Positions 55,701-64,000 of a stretch of 64,000 nucleotides of DNA are shown here, piece by piece. The notes under the pieces are model-generated. The model saw only the letters and a list, made by a program, of their open reading frames with translations. It did no database searches and was not told where the DNA came from. Source of the DNA: Aplysia californica (taxonomy: Eukaryota; Mollusca; Gastropoda; Aplysiida; Aplysiidae); assembly GCF_000002075.1 (NCBI RefSeq), contig NW_004797457.1, positions 638,114 to 702,113 on the forward strand, given 5' to 3'. How positions within the stretch are numbered: position 1 is the first letter of the stretch; every line of letters starts with the position of its first letter. The translations under genes and the position numbers were made by a program.

Positions 55701-56748
55701 TCAAAACAGAACACTTTGAACTTTTATTTTTGTTGTTGTTATGAATTTCATTCTGCCTGTCACGTCTGGAAATTTTCGGTAAATCAAATTCATGCCAATT
55801 TTTGAAAAATCATACAAATTAAAGTATTAGACTTAGACAACTTTAGTTTTGTGTATTAGCTTAAGCTTGAATGTTATTTTACTGTGTCAAAAAATAATTA
55901 CAATACGGTAATTTTGAGAGTTGTGGTGATTTATTGAAATACTCCCAAAAACACCAGTCTTCAACGCTTGTGACTGGTGAAAGAGTTAGTGAGTTAAAGC
56001 CTGTTCAATTGCTTTGCTTTAGATGAAAAAAAATATATCCTACTATCTTGAATAGAATGGGAGGGGGAGGGGGGGACCTTTGTGTCCGAGGTAAAATTAG
56101 CAAAAAATATGGTCTTCAAAATTTGGAGGCTTCTAAAGCTTGAATGTCCAAGGAAACTGCAAATTGTCCAGTAAAATCCCAAGAGAAATATTTTTATTGA
56201 ATTATGTTGAAATAAGGTGGTTTGCCCTCCCCGCCAAATATCCAGTAAAAATTGCTCATGGGGCAGAAAAATGGTAGATTCGTCGATTTCATAATTTTTG
56301 ACGAACATCTGTTTTCACCTCAATGCTACATAAATTTGGTTTAAGATGAGGAAATTTTTACTGATTTGTTAGGTGTAAGATGTGATGTTTTCCAAACTTT
56401 CAATGTTGAAAACTCATTTTCAGAGCTATATATGTAAGAATATAGAGACATACACCATCATTTTTTCCTTTAAAATTCACATTAGTGTGCTTGTCATTTT
56501 CAACATTTTTAAAATGTGTTATTGTAGTTTTTATTTTAAAATAAAATTATAAACTTTTTTTTCTTAGGAATTAAAAAAAAAAACATTACTAGACGAGGTT
56601 ATCAAAATTTAAAGGGAAGAACCAAGTCTCATTAAATTTCGATTTTCAGCTACTGAATTTTTTGCTTCATATTTATTGCTTTCCATTTTTTCTTTTTTGT
56701 TTTCCTTTTCAGCAAAGCAAAATTCTGAAATCGGAAAGAGTTGTTTGA
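43057..56748 (+). CDS. ZUP1: ZUP1/ZUFSP, K63-ubiquitin-specific cysteine peptidase, nine coding exons
   Basis: ZUP1 is a C78-family deubiquitinase that cleaves long K63-linked ubiquitin chains and acts in genome stability (known for the family). Coding exons: 43057-43954, 47372-47554, 48410-48510, 49521-49707, 50107-50298, 51198-51369, 51892-52019, 54782-54999, 56713-56748. All borders are GT-AG, and phases agree to give 704 residues (human 578, from memory). A Ser/Glu-rich N-terminus of about 200 residues precedes four C2H2 fingers starting near residues 202, 255, 288 and 329. A MIU-like helix (FDKQYEQNLERAVARGEVSV) follows near 410. The peptidase has Cys496 in GDKGWGCGYRNFQM, His622 in GHSRTVVGVE and Asp642 in LLLFDPGTP, a complete catalytic triad. 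The start ATG is the first in the open frame. The last 11-residue exon is the least certain. Confidence 0.95.
44128..44345 (+). repeat. SINE family D, 5'-truncated
   Basis: GGGAAAGACACTTGACACAA, CACCCAGGTGGGAATGGGTA and AAGATCTTGTCAGTTTGTTA match the copy at 3402, which keeps its tRNA-like head. It lies in ZUP1 intron 1, immediately before the transposon TIR at 44361. Confidence 0.85.
45381..46260 (+). pseudogene. Decayed transposase-like gene inside the ZUP1-intron element
   Basis: A basic motif, KRTRHENDWKGNKRKRLKEL, is followed in other frames by ERKESLRICHDKHDRQKEIL and RVNGQRTPVCKIIFKSTTGL. Both resemble, from memory, a repetitive protein family of aphids, hydra and molluscs with a basic N-terminal (R)KRKR..LG motif and a G..V.VCK..F..TLGIS motif. 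Several breaks. The catalytic region is no longer legible. I do not know the accepted superfamily name. Confidence 0.6.
46675..46830 (+). repeat. (TCC)n/(TTC)n microsatellite
   Basis: More than 20 consecutive CCT units flanked by CTT units. The poly-Glu frame on the minus strand is an artefact. Confidence 0.95.
47372..47554 (+). CDS. ZUP1: ZUP1 coding exon 2
   Basis: The acceptor TTTTTTTTTAG completes the Asp codon split by intron 1. It encodes the His half of finger 3 (LRRHMQGHH) and all of finger 4 (PACPICSQVFGDTDLLTSHV). Confidence 0.95.
47812..48072 (+). repeat. tRNA-derived SINE (family F) in ZUP1 intron 2
   Basis: The A box is ATGGCGGAGCGGTTAGTGCG and the B box GGGTTCGAGCCTCGG, with the spacing of a long-variable-arm (Leu/Ser-like) tRNA. 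A tRNA-unrelated body (ATGGGTACCTGACTTTGAG, AACAGGCCACCCTACCACAA, GATGCGGGAACAACTTTAC) follows. The acceptor stem does not close, so this is not a working tRNA gene. Confidence 0.85.
48410..48510 (+). CDS. ZUP1: ZUP1 coding exon 3
   Basis: It enters in phase 1 after TTTGTTAATGAAG and leaves in phase 0 at GTAAGA. It encodes a Ser-rich linker, CSSSFNEPYQSKPMDNVLKD. The acceptor is less T-rich than the others. Confidence 0.85.
49521..49707 (+). CDS. ZUP1: ZUP1 coding exon 4 (ubiquitin-binding helix)
   Basis: It encodes a Lys-rich stretch and the MIU-like helix FDKQYEQNLERAVARGEVSV followed by GEYHEQRGRAARRG. In the human protein this arm contacts ubiquitin. A (TC)n tract lies 14 bp past the donor. 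Confidence 0.93.
49727..49756 (+). repeat. (TC)n microsatellite beside ZUP1 exon 4 donor
   Basis: About 14 TC units starting some 20 bp into intron 4. It is a pyrimidine tract that could mimic an acceptor tract. Confidence 0.9.
49903..50072 (+). repeat. SINE family A copy just before the ZUP1 catalytic exon
   Basis: GCAGATGGTTGGCTGGTGTG, GTTTGTTATTCTCTTGTAAC and GTGCCATAAAACTCTTAC follow the family A order. The copy ends about 35 bp before the exon 5 acceptor, so the branch-point region lies at or inside its 3' tail. Confidence 0.85.
50107..50298 (+). CDS. ZUP1: ZUP1 coding exon 5 (catalytic cysteine)
   Basis: It contains SYGDKGWGCGYRNFQMMLSC with catalytic Cys496, plus the helix before it (VIQRLHQLFNSQARLGQE). 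Phase 1 at both ends. Confidence 0.95.
50299..51197. other. ZUP1 intron 5
   Basis: It holds a 65-codon minus-strand frame (50588-50785) ending in an acidic EEYEDEEGDTIAEQ tail. This looks like coding relic sequence, but I cannot assign it. Confidence 0.5.
51198..51369 (+). CDS. ZUP1: ZUP1 coding exon 6
   Basis: It encodes IPSIPRIQEMIESAWKKGFD, QLKGRLSNTRKWIGATEIVA and LLSSLRIK, matching the human segment with KAWIGACEVYILLTSLRVK. It leaves in phase 2 at GTATGT. A long (TTC)n tract begins about 100 bp later. Confidence 0.95.
51470..51600 (+). repeat. (TTC)n microsatellite in ZUP1 intron 6
   Basis: About 130 bp of TTC/TTCC units. Homopolymeric Phe, Ser, Leu and Glu frames here are artefacts. 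Confidence 0.95.
51892..52019 (+). CDS. ZUP1: ZUP1 coding exon 7
   Basis: The acceptor is TGCTGTTTCAG, and the first base completes the split Lys codon. It encodes CHLADFHAPSAPDGTHPRLL, EWICDYFSERSGFKPPLYLQ and HQ, as in human GTHPRLFEWI and PPIYLQHQ. The long overlapping frame in another phase is a shadow. Confidence 0.95.
52318..52488. repeat. Long imperfect hairpin in ZUP1 intron 7
   Basis: The left arm 52330-52372 (CCATATCACTACCTCAGTGC, then TCCTATCTCC) pairs with the right arm 52434-52480 (GGAGATAGGA, then GCACCGAGGTCACGATATGG). The arms are about 50 bp around a loop of about 60 bp. Confidence 0.75.
53063..53875. mobile_element. Harbinger-type MITE (813 bp) with TAA duplication
   Basis: The left end TAA-AGCCCCGGTTACACGCAACG and the right end, read inward as AGGCCCGGTTGCACGTAACG after TAA, give about 25-bp TIRs flanked by a 3-bp TAA. 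This is typical of PIF/Harbinger elements. The interior is non-coding. It lies in ZUP1 intron 7. Confidence 0.85.
54108..54625 (+). repeat. SINE family B, full length, in ZUP1 intron 7
   Basis: The tRNA-like head is GGGCTCTCGTGGCCTTGAGG with B box GGTCCCGGGGTTTGAAA. The CT-rich middle follows, then ACACCTAGCCTTCTCGGACA, GGAGGTCCCATGTGCAAGTT and the tail CAGTTGCGAGCGCCGTAAAA. Confidence 0.88.
54782..54999 (+). CDS. ZUP1: ZUP1 coding exon 8 (catalytic His and Asp)
   Basis: It encodes GHSRTVVGVEKEKGAVKLLL and FDPGTPSEQM with His622 and Asp642, then KSRQYQVVAVTGLLSESECQ. It leaves in phase 0 at GTAAGT. Confidence 0.95.
55087..55997. mobile_element. piggyBac-type MITE (TTAA-flanked) in ZUP1 intron 8
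   Basis: The left end is TTAACTCACTTCAGACGG; the right end, read inward, is TTAACTCACTAACTC. The shared first ten bases equal the right terminus of the piggyBac at 15335. TTAA is the fixed piggyBac target. There is no coding capacity. Confidence 0.65.
56713..56748 (+). CDS. ZUP1: ZUP1 terminal coding exon 9
   Basis: After TTTTCCTTTTCAG, 11 codons (QSKILKSERVV) end in TGA, in phase with exon 8. The human C-terminus is also short and basic. This is the least certain ZUP1 exon because it is so short. Confidence 0.75.
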   Translation, partial: QSKILKSERVV

Positions 56749-58489
56749 AGTGAACTTTACATCACCATTTGTAGCTGAAAGCCAAGCATTCCAGGAAAAG
56801 AAACAGACCCTCCAATTTTTCACTCTTCGTAATATGTACTTTTTGGATACCGTGGAATCATGTGTAATATTAAATTTGTGTGAGATTGCTATTTAATTGA
56901 TCTTTGTCTAAAGACCTTTTTCTAGAGTTATAATCCTTAAAATTGAGAATCTTTACCAATTTATTCAGACTCTTAATTTTTTTAAAATACGTAATATGCT
57001 GTACGATTTTCTTTTCTGCATGTTCTTAAAAGTTGTATATATTATATACTGTTATTTTTCTACACATGTGACAAATTCTAAAGAGCAAAATGCAATATAA
57101 TGGTACTGAACAGTGTCAGTAGTTTAAGGTACTGCAATCAGTGACATTTTGTAGACAACTGTTCTTTCTTAGAGAACAAAGCTGCCAAACAGTATTTATA
57201 AAAGATGTTTTTGGGGGACTAAATACAAAATTCCATTCTTGTATTAGAAAATATGTATTCTGTTTTCTAGTATTGCTCCTCACAAACTTGCTAATGCAAA
57301 GGAAAAATTATGAACTTTCAAGACTGGATTTGCAAATAATCAGAACAAAGCCCACAAGTGGAATGGAGAGCTCTTTTGTTAAGTGTACTTTGAAGAGTTT
57401 GAATCTGTTGAGTGCAAAAAAAGTGTGTGTGAAGGGTTGGGGGGGGGGGGGTTGCTTGGCCAATGCACACCATCTTGAGATTTTTAATAAATTTGTCAGC
57501 TGTGCTAAAAGGTTATCACAACTTGTTTTATTTGGGATTAGGATATGCTGAAAAGTTGTCGAGAGAAAAATGAAATAACCAGAGCTGCTGGGTGTACGAG
57601 GGTCACATTTGATTTTTGCTAGCGGAGTTGGAGTGGAGATGCGCTGAGAAACCTCAAATAATACATATGTTGAAGGAAACTTGTAATAAAATATGTTTTC
57701 AAGAAAAACTTATATTTACTGAAAATAAGCCTCTGAATAGGCTGCAACCTTTGAAATTATTCAAATAAACAAATCAATTAAAGCTTAAGTGCGAATGCAT
57801 TCTTTCTCTGTGCGTTTTGTGTTGTAATGGTTATAATAAGGACAACTACTTTGTGCAACAGGAAATGGCAAAGAAATAAATGGATGTAGCGAGATTTTGT
57901 CTTGATAGGTTTAATTGACTTTGCAGAACAAGAAAACTTTAGTAGCCTTATTCTTCTTCTTCTCGATCGCATCACACTTGAAGTCTGGTATCTGTCATAA
58001 ATTAGGCCGTCCTGCTCAGTTCATCTGTGGTCTTTATTAGTCTAATCTAGGTGTTTAGAAAACAAACATGGATCTGGAATCCGTTGACATTTAATTTTGG
58101 TTGAGATTTTCCAATAAGTAATAAGTGTTATAAGCTGTGTCTCATTATTTATTCATTTCTACAAATTTGAAGATATGTATTATTGAATTGGTTATATATT
58201 CATTTGTAGCAATAAGTCTTGTGCCAGTCTGAGTCACAGTAGAATTTTGCAAAGTGCTGCAACTCCTGTGAAAAGCATGTGCAGTTAATATAATGTATAA
58301 CGCTCAAAATAAAGTTCCCCATGATGTCATTCTTTGCTTTCTGCTTCTCATAGTTAAAAAATTAGTGCATTTATGTTCATTACCATATGATACAGGAGTG
58401 TCTTTTGAAGTGAATAAGATTCCCTTTCAACATTCAGCAAAGCTTGTTGTAAAGACAACAGAGTAGTACCAAATGAGACAATCCATTTT
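56749..58489. other. ZUP1 3' UTR and flank
   Basis: AT-rich. Possible polyadenylation signals AATAAA lie near 57487, 57665 and 58306. A G11 run lies near 57440. No second gene seen. Confidence 0.45.
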
Positions 58490-58674
58490 AGTTTTAGTAG
58501 AGGTTTTACAGCGCTCGCAACTGCATAAGGTCATATGAGCGCCAGAAGATTAGAGCTGTTACAAGAGAGTAACAAACATAAAAAAGATGAAGGGAGATAA
58601 GGACGATAGATGTTTGAAAGGAAAGAAGAAGCAAACCACACTAGAGCACCAGCCAACCACCCACAATCCATTTT
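58478..58674 (-). repeat. SINE-like family A, complete, with 12-bp target duplication
   Basis: The direct repeat ACAATCCATTTT at 58478-58489 and 58663-58674 brackets a 173-bp element (58490-58662). It starts with the tail in minus orientation (AGTTTTAGTAGAGG, ACAGCGCTCGCAACTGCATA) and ends AGCCAACCACCC. This fixes the family A length. A perfect duplication suggests a relatively young insertion. Confidence 0.9.
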
Positions 58675-58870
58675 TCAACAGGTGAGCTTTGTAATGTCCT
58701 CCTTGACACGATTGATGTTATTTTACAGAAACACTTTCCCATGGGAGGAAAACACTCAGTAGATGTTCAAACTAAGAATGGCTATTACCATAGCCCACCA
58801 TAATACCACCTACATCTGTCTGATATGTGAATTGTATCATCTCATACTTCAATTTTCCTTTTTTTTAATT

Positions 58871-59165
58871 TGGTCGCTTTTAAGGACAAGCAGGCTAACC
58901 CAGATTTTGGGGGTTTCCAGAAACCTTGACCTACACCAAAAGCGGGCATCGCCCTACCTATAGGGCAAGTTTGGTTTCATTGGTGTGTATATATTTCTTT
59001 GGTTAAAGAGAAAACCCTCCTTGTTTTTTAAAGAAACTGAAGATGGGTAAAAAAAACCTTAAAACTTCGATTTTCTCAAAACAGGATTTTTTTTGGATAG
59101 CCCCCTTGTGCTTAAAAACGACCATTTGTGCTAAATGCAATTGCTAACAAACAGGTTTGAGTCAG
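58871..59165 (+). mobile_element. MITE copy related to 22903-23285
   Basis: TCGCTTTTAAGGACAAGCAG, CCAGAAACCTTGACCTACAC, AGAAACTGAAGATGGG and GATAGCCCCCTTGTGCTT repeat the order of the 23-kb copy. It ends at AACAGGTTTGA, the inverse of TCAAACCTG. Confidence 0.75.
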
Positions 59166-59811
59166 TTACGTTTACTTCAAAACCAGTCTGTTACAACATA
59201 ATGACATATTTTCACCCTTGAATTAGAGCTCAAACACAGTGAACCAGTAGTAGTAGCTGACACTGACACGGTTGTTCCATTCCAGCACGGAAAACAGTCT
59301 GCGCCGGTTCAAAAACAGGTAACAACACAGTGTTGCACCCAATCCAGTGCCGTCAGTTTTTTGTCTGGGTTTTCTTTTCTTTTTTTTTTGTTGGGAGGTG
59401 GTCGGTGTTGGTGAGTAGTCACACAGTGAGAACATGTAGTACAAATCAAACCAATATGGCAGCACACAAGCTGATGCTGTTGTATAGTTTGAAAAGGGAA
59501 CATGATATCATTAAGCGAAAATACTGGGTTCACAAATTTTATGAAAAGAGGGAAACATGAAGAGTTCCATCGGCGTGTTGATGAAGTTCTCATCGATGAG
59601 ATGGGTTCATTGTGTTAGAGCTCAACTGTTACTCTCTGTCACCAGTCCCTGATATGGAATGTCCCAGCACGTTCAGTAAAGGATAATGGATAGAGTATAG
59701 AGGATGGGATTGCTAAAAAAAACCAAGCCTGTCTAAAGCTGGACTGGTCAGTCACTGCTATCAGTCGCGCCAATAATGTTTTACATCTCATCGAAACAAT
59801 CCAGACAATTA

Positions 59812-59975
59812 GGGCGGGTGCTCTGGTGTGGTTTGCTTCTTCTTTCCTATCAACATCTATTGTCTTATCTCCCCTCCTTTTTTGTGTTTGTTACTCTCTT
59901 GTAACACCTCTAATCTTCAGCACTTAAATGACACTGTGTTGCAAGTGCAAAACACTTACAAAAACTAAAAAGACA
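59812..59975 (+). repeat. SINE-like family A copy
   Basis: GGTGCTCTGGTGTGGTTTGC, TTGTTACTCTCTTGTAACAC, GTGTTGCAAGTGCAAAACAC. Confidence 0.8.
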
Positions 59976-60175
59976 ATTAGGAGGCGAGCTGTTTCGACCC
60001 TGCCTATCACGGCCAACCTAAGCTGAGAGGGATATAAATAATAATGTCCCAGTCCCGGGCAAACGCATGTCTTCTGCGCCAAGCCACTACATACATCACA
60101 GACACCAGAGCGGGTGAGACAAAATACAAATGACATTCTAGTAGACAGCATGTAGGCTACCCATGACGCCAATCG
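59976..60175 (-). repeat. tRNA-derived SINE (family C), partial
   Basis: TTTCGACCCTGCCTATCACG, CCAACCTAAGCTGAGAGGGA and AATAATGTCCCAGTCCC resemble the body of family C. The tRNA-like end is too diverged to place. Confidence 0.5.
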
Positions 60176-62964
60176 GTATTATGACTGTGTAAAAGTTTTA
60201 TTCCTATTTACATGATGAAAAACATGAAAACATAATTTGTAAAATCAATAGCTTTTCTTTGTAACTATAACTTTTGTTTTACTTAGTTTGACATAAAATT
60301 TATGAAAATTTAAGTGCCAGTGAAACACAGGGAAAGGATGATAATGTACAGAGACAACATCTAGACAATTTCTTTTCTGTACAAAATTTTCTTTCCTTGA
60401 GGAATGAACAAGTACTCTTTCAATATATTTCTGCCGCAAAATAAAATCTACCTCACTGATTACCAAATTCATAGCCAGGGCAGAAAATCATTCCTCTATG
60501 AAATTACCATATCATCACATTGTGTTTACAGTATCATACACAAGAAGCCACTGGGCTGGCAAAACTTTTCCTGTTTGTCATCTGCTGTAACATCTCGATA
60601 CAGGAGCCATATAATATACAACCTAGCACGTACATAACAAATTTTTCTTTTATGCATATGTTTTCTATTTTTAAAATGCACATGGTGAAATTCCCACCTA
60701 ACTGAAAGATTTCTATGTACCACCAATTTTGCGTGCTAGACTTCATACAGTATAACAAAGATAGCTCGAATTCATCAGGGACGCCTTGGTAGTTCAAGGG
60801 ATCCGTAGTTCGAGAAATATTTTACAAAGATAAAGAAGACTTACAAATTTTTTTTTAAAAACAGACCTCAGGCACAGTTTGACAAATGCGTGATTCAGAG
60901 TCTTCTGGGTTCAACCTATCTGTGTTATACTGTATAACAAGTACAGAGCATAGGTTCTGGAACACTCTAAACAAAGAATATACTCATACTGACATTCTTC
61001 CTGAACAGTACAAAGGATACACTCAGGCTGACACTGTTCATGAACAAGACAGAAGGTATCGCTGTCCCTTACAAGCTACAGAACAAAAGTAACGTCACAC
61101 ACACATACACACATGCATGTCCCAACCCAAATATGTCCAATACTCAGAGGAAATGCCATTTGTACCAACAGACTATTACATGAAGAACAGCTGTCAGCAC
61201 TGAGGTCAGAAGACAATAACTGACACAACTGAATAAGAAGAGAAAATAAAGGACAATATGCCCAACTCTTCATTTAATTTAATACCCTCGCAGGAAAACA
61301 AAAGTATCCCAAAAAATAGTATTTCTTTCAATCGAGAACAGTTTTCAGTCTTGGTACAAGTGAGGATGAATCTACGTCAAGTACAAAATTATTGGAATCC
61401 ATCATGATCACATCATCTCAAAAGTTTTCAACTACTGTGAATTCAAATAAAACAATTTACAACTGTGCGTTGAAACAATAGCAATTCTACACCATTGGTG
61501 AAATATTTCTTATTCACTAGCCTCATCATCTTTGGCGTGACCCGATGGCCCCAAACACATGAACGAGCACAAATACCTTTACTCCTCTGTGCACCAAACT
61601 TGTACCTGAGCGTGTAGCTGTGTTATCAAGCAGTCTATGCACAGGAGCTCAGGAGCTCAGGAGCACAGGCCTGGGATGCTCGTAGAGTGAAACAAGGCCC
61701 AGAAATTTAAACACTGAACAAAGTAAAACACTACCATACATGGTGTGGTCCACACACCTGCCAATTCCTTGAGAGTACATTCCCTGAAACCAGTTACGTC
61801 TTAGTACCAATCTATTGTACTCAACAATCCCAGACTTCTCTTTCATCGCAATCTTTACTAGTGCAAAAATGCCACACACACACATTCCAAACCACTCACT
61901 CTACGGCCGATCTTCAGTCCAATAACCAGTTACTGGCTACTGTCAAGCCGATAGGTAATGTCAGGATGTCTCAAGCAGTATGTGTCAAGAGTTAATTAGT
62001 GGTGGACCACAAAATCACGGTCCAGTACTTTAAAAACTTATGAACTAGAAATATACCCAAAAAATGCCAGGGGAAAAAACTGGACAGATCTCAGATCAAG
62101 GAATCCACTTTTTCAAATTCAGATTACCATGCATGCCCCGATATAGTTGACTCTACTGTAAAATAAAATAAAATGTTTATTTGCACCCAGTGAAGAATGT
62201 AATGCCAGAATTACTTGTCAAAACTAATACACAAAACATCAATACTTATTGCACACAAAACGAACAATGCATAGTTTTCTTATGGGATTTTGTGATAGTG
62301 ACAGGCAATTCTTGAAATCAATTATTCTAACAATATACTTGCAAATCACCTCAGAAAGCACTCGAGGAAATAATAGTAATGTAGAACATTAAAAATTCAC
62401 CAAATGTTACATCAAAGTAGGAAAGCTCAGTCAGGAGTAAGTACCAGTTCACACATTCTCCTACAATGTGTTTTGTTTTTGTCAGTTGAGGAAAAATGGC
62501 ACAGATTATAATGTCCCATTTGATGTGATTTGACAACAAAACTTCAGACACAACACTGTCTAAACTGCACAAAACATCTTTGACTGTCTCAAAGAAGCTG
62601 ATCCGCACCAAAAAGCAGGAAACTACTCAAGCTACCAATACACTCACCCAAAGTCTCTATCCATTTTATGCACTCTGGACCCTGATGATGATGTTGAAAA
62701 ACGTGAAGATCCATATTTGCCAGCTGTTTAGACATACTGAGCCCCAATTTATTTTTTTTAACCCCTGGTGTCAGTTGCATGTGCTCAAGAAATATTTTGT
62801 CGAAATTCAAATTCTAAATACTGATTTTTTTTAAAGCAAGGAAAGAAACATAATCTAGGTAAAAATTAATTTTTCTTCTCTCCAGAAAAATTTTGCTTTC
62901 TTGACTGAGTACATATGGACAGCTAGACGACAATGTACTGTAACAAACGGACACAAAGCTTTCA
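60176..62964 (-). other. Probable 3' UTR and flank of the ZMYM/QRICH1-like gene
   Basis: AT-rich with no recognisable coding or repeat copy. On the minus strand AATAAA occurs near 62175 (about 790 nt past the stop) and again near 60197. Where the transcript ends is inference. Confidence 0.4.
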
Positions 62965-63154
62965 CTACAAGTAGATGGGCTGGGCGTGCAGATGAGACTC
63001 CTGTATCTCTCGCACCAGCAGGATTCGGGTCAGCATCTTGTCCATGGTGTGAAGGTCCATGGTTTGAGTCGAGTACCACACAGGGCTGTCGGGAACACAC
63101 GAGCGCTCAGGCACAGGGTAGAAGATGTCGTGTCGGTTTTTGATGCTCTCCGGA
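62965..63154 (-). CDS. ZMYM/QRICH1-family protein, last coding exon
   Basis: It encodes PESIKNRHDIFYPVPERSCV, PDSPVWYSTQTMDLHTMDKM and LTRILLVREIQESHLHAQPI, ending YL and TAG. This is the extreme C-terminus of the DUF3504 region shared by ZMYM2/3/4 and QRICH1, nuclear proteins of chromatin and stress-response transcription (known). PERSCVP and WYST favour a ZMYM-type protein, while the short tail after VREIQE resembles QRICH1, so the symbol is left blank. The acceptor TTTTCTTTTTGTCCAG (minus strand) gives the phase that completes the Cys codon split after TG. Confidence 0.88.
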
Positions 63155-63797
63155 CTGGACAAAAAGAAAAGAAAACCTCTTGACAGAACACAGAGAAAAA
63201 TGTCAATCTTTTCCTTACACTTGAGGCAAACAAGCATTTTCTGCATTGGCTCATTGTTATACGAGTGTACATGCGTGTTCGTGTGGTGCGAATCTGTGTG
63301 TGTAAGCGCGTGCACATGCGTAAGCACAAGTATGTGAGAGACAGATCACTAAACTTTATCTTTTAAATTAGTCTTTACATTTAAGTCAGAACCCCCTTAA
63401 AATAAATTCAACCTCTGACTCTGAGACAAACCATTTTTCATGCAGACATCACCATATTGTAGTTTCTGGACCCCTCACTCCGAGAACAAATAAGACAAAA
63501 AAATATCGCCACTAAATCCAATTTGTAGTCAAATGGAATGAACCAAACACTAATAAAACAAACTGCCCAGCCAAAATTTACCTTTTCCACTTTATAACCC
63601 CATTTTAAAAAATAGTTCAATTATTCATACACTTTGTGCTAAACTGTTCAGCATCACAGTAGCAACAGTCATTCAGCTCCCCCTGCCTCTACAATATTGA
63701 GGCAGCATAGAGTTCATAAAAAGTGATTTGAAATTTAACAGCAGTATCACAGAAACGTTGCAACTTAATTTTTCAAATCACGGAGGTTCTGATATCC

Positions 63798-63829
63798 TAT
63801 GTGTGTGTGTGTGTGCGCGCGCGCGCATC
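63798..63829 (+). repeat. (TG)n(CG)n microsatellite in the last intron
   Basis: Alternating purine-pyrimidine GTGTGTGT followed by GCGCGCGC, a classic Z-DNA-prone sequence. Confidence 0.9.
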
Positions 63830-63904
63830 AAACCTTAGCAAATTTCTCCTTAGGGTTGTACTGTAACGCATGATTGGACTCAGAACTATAACAATTTTAC
63901 TTAC

Positions 63905-64000
63905 CATTTGGAAAGGAAAAACTCATAGAGCTTCACAGGGCACCGTAGAGGGTTGTCAAAGTTTTCTGTCACCTCATAGACGGGTACACCCTCTTTACTT
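63905..64000 (-). CDS. ZMYM/QRICH1-family protein, penultimate exon (cut by window edge)
   Basis: The minus strand encodes SKEGVPVYEVTENFDNPLRC and PVKLYEFFLSK before a GTAAGT donor in phase 2. NPLRCPVKLYEF is the hallmark block of DUF3504. The exon and the rest of the gene continue beyond the right edge. The last intron is 750 bp. Confidence 0.88.

Overview
The window is eukaryotic nuclear DNA, most likely from a gastropod mollusc (inference). It is AT-rich, with short GT-AG introns, metazoan host genes, many tRNA-derived SINEs, several small TIR elements and tracts of tandem TCTAGA. Nothing in it is bacterial, and I found no convincing retrovirus, LTR element or Polinton.

Four host genes can be read. 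(1) SNIP1, minus strand: its last coding exon (21143-22018) carries the FHA domain; the upstream exon(s) were not located. (2) BLOC1S3, plus strand, 29453-35979: six coding exons, including a 20-nt microexon, and a decayed tandem copy of the last exon just upstream of it. (3) ZUP1 (ZUFSP), plus strand, 43057-56748: nine coding exons in one continuous frame of 704 residues, with four C2H2 fingers and a complete C78 Cys-His-Asp peptidase. (4) A ZMYM/QRICH1-family gene, minus strand, 62965 to the window edge: only the last two coding exons, encoding the C-terminal DUF3504 region.

The rest is mostly transposon remains. 0-6 kb holds a microsatellite, five kinds of SINE and a strong 70-bp palindrome. 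6.3-9.4 kb is a much-broken repetitive gene of a family seen in many invertebrates. 12.0-16.45 kb is a P-element/THAP9-like transposase split by a piggyBac copy with an intact DDD core, followed by a decayed Merlin (ISXO2-like) transposase at 16.9-17.9 kb. 24-31 kb has several TIR elements, one nested inside another with a clear 9-bp target duplication. 37.4-38.0 kb is a 586-bp deleted Tc1-type element with both TIRs and TA duplications. 40.7-41.3 kb is the C-terminal end of a LINE.

ZUP1 introns have collected a 2.8-kb transposon with matching TIRs around a decayed transposase-like gene, tRNA-SINEs, a TAA-flanked Harbinger-type MITE, a TTAA-flanked piggyBac-type MITE and a long hairpin.

Two SINE families (called A and B here) share a 3' tail of about 45 bp, which suggests a common LINE partner. 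The host genes do not form a pathway or operon: SNIP1 acts in transcription and splicing, BLOC1S3 in lysosome-related organelle biogenesis, ZUP1 in K63-ubiquitin removal at damaged DNA, and the ZMYM/QRICH1 gene probably in chromatin or transcription.
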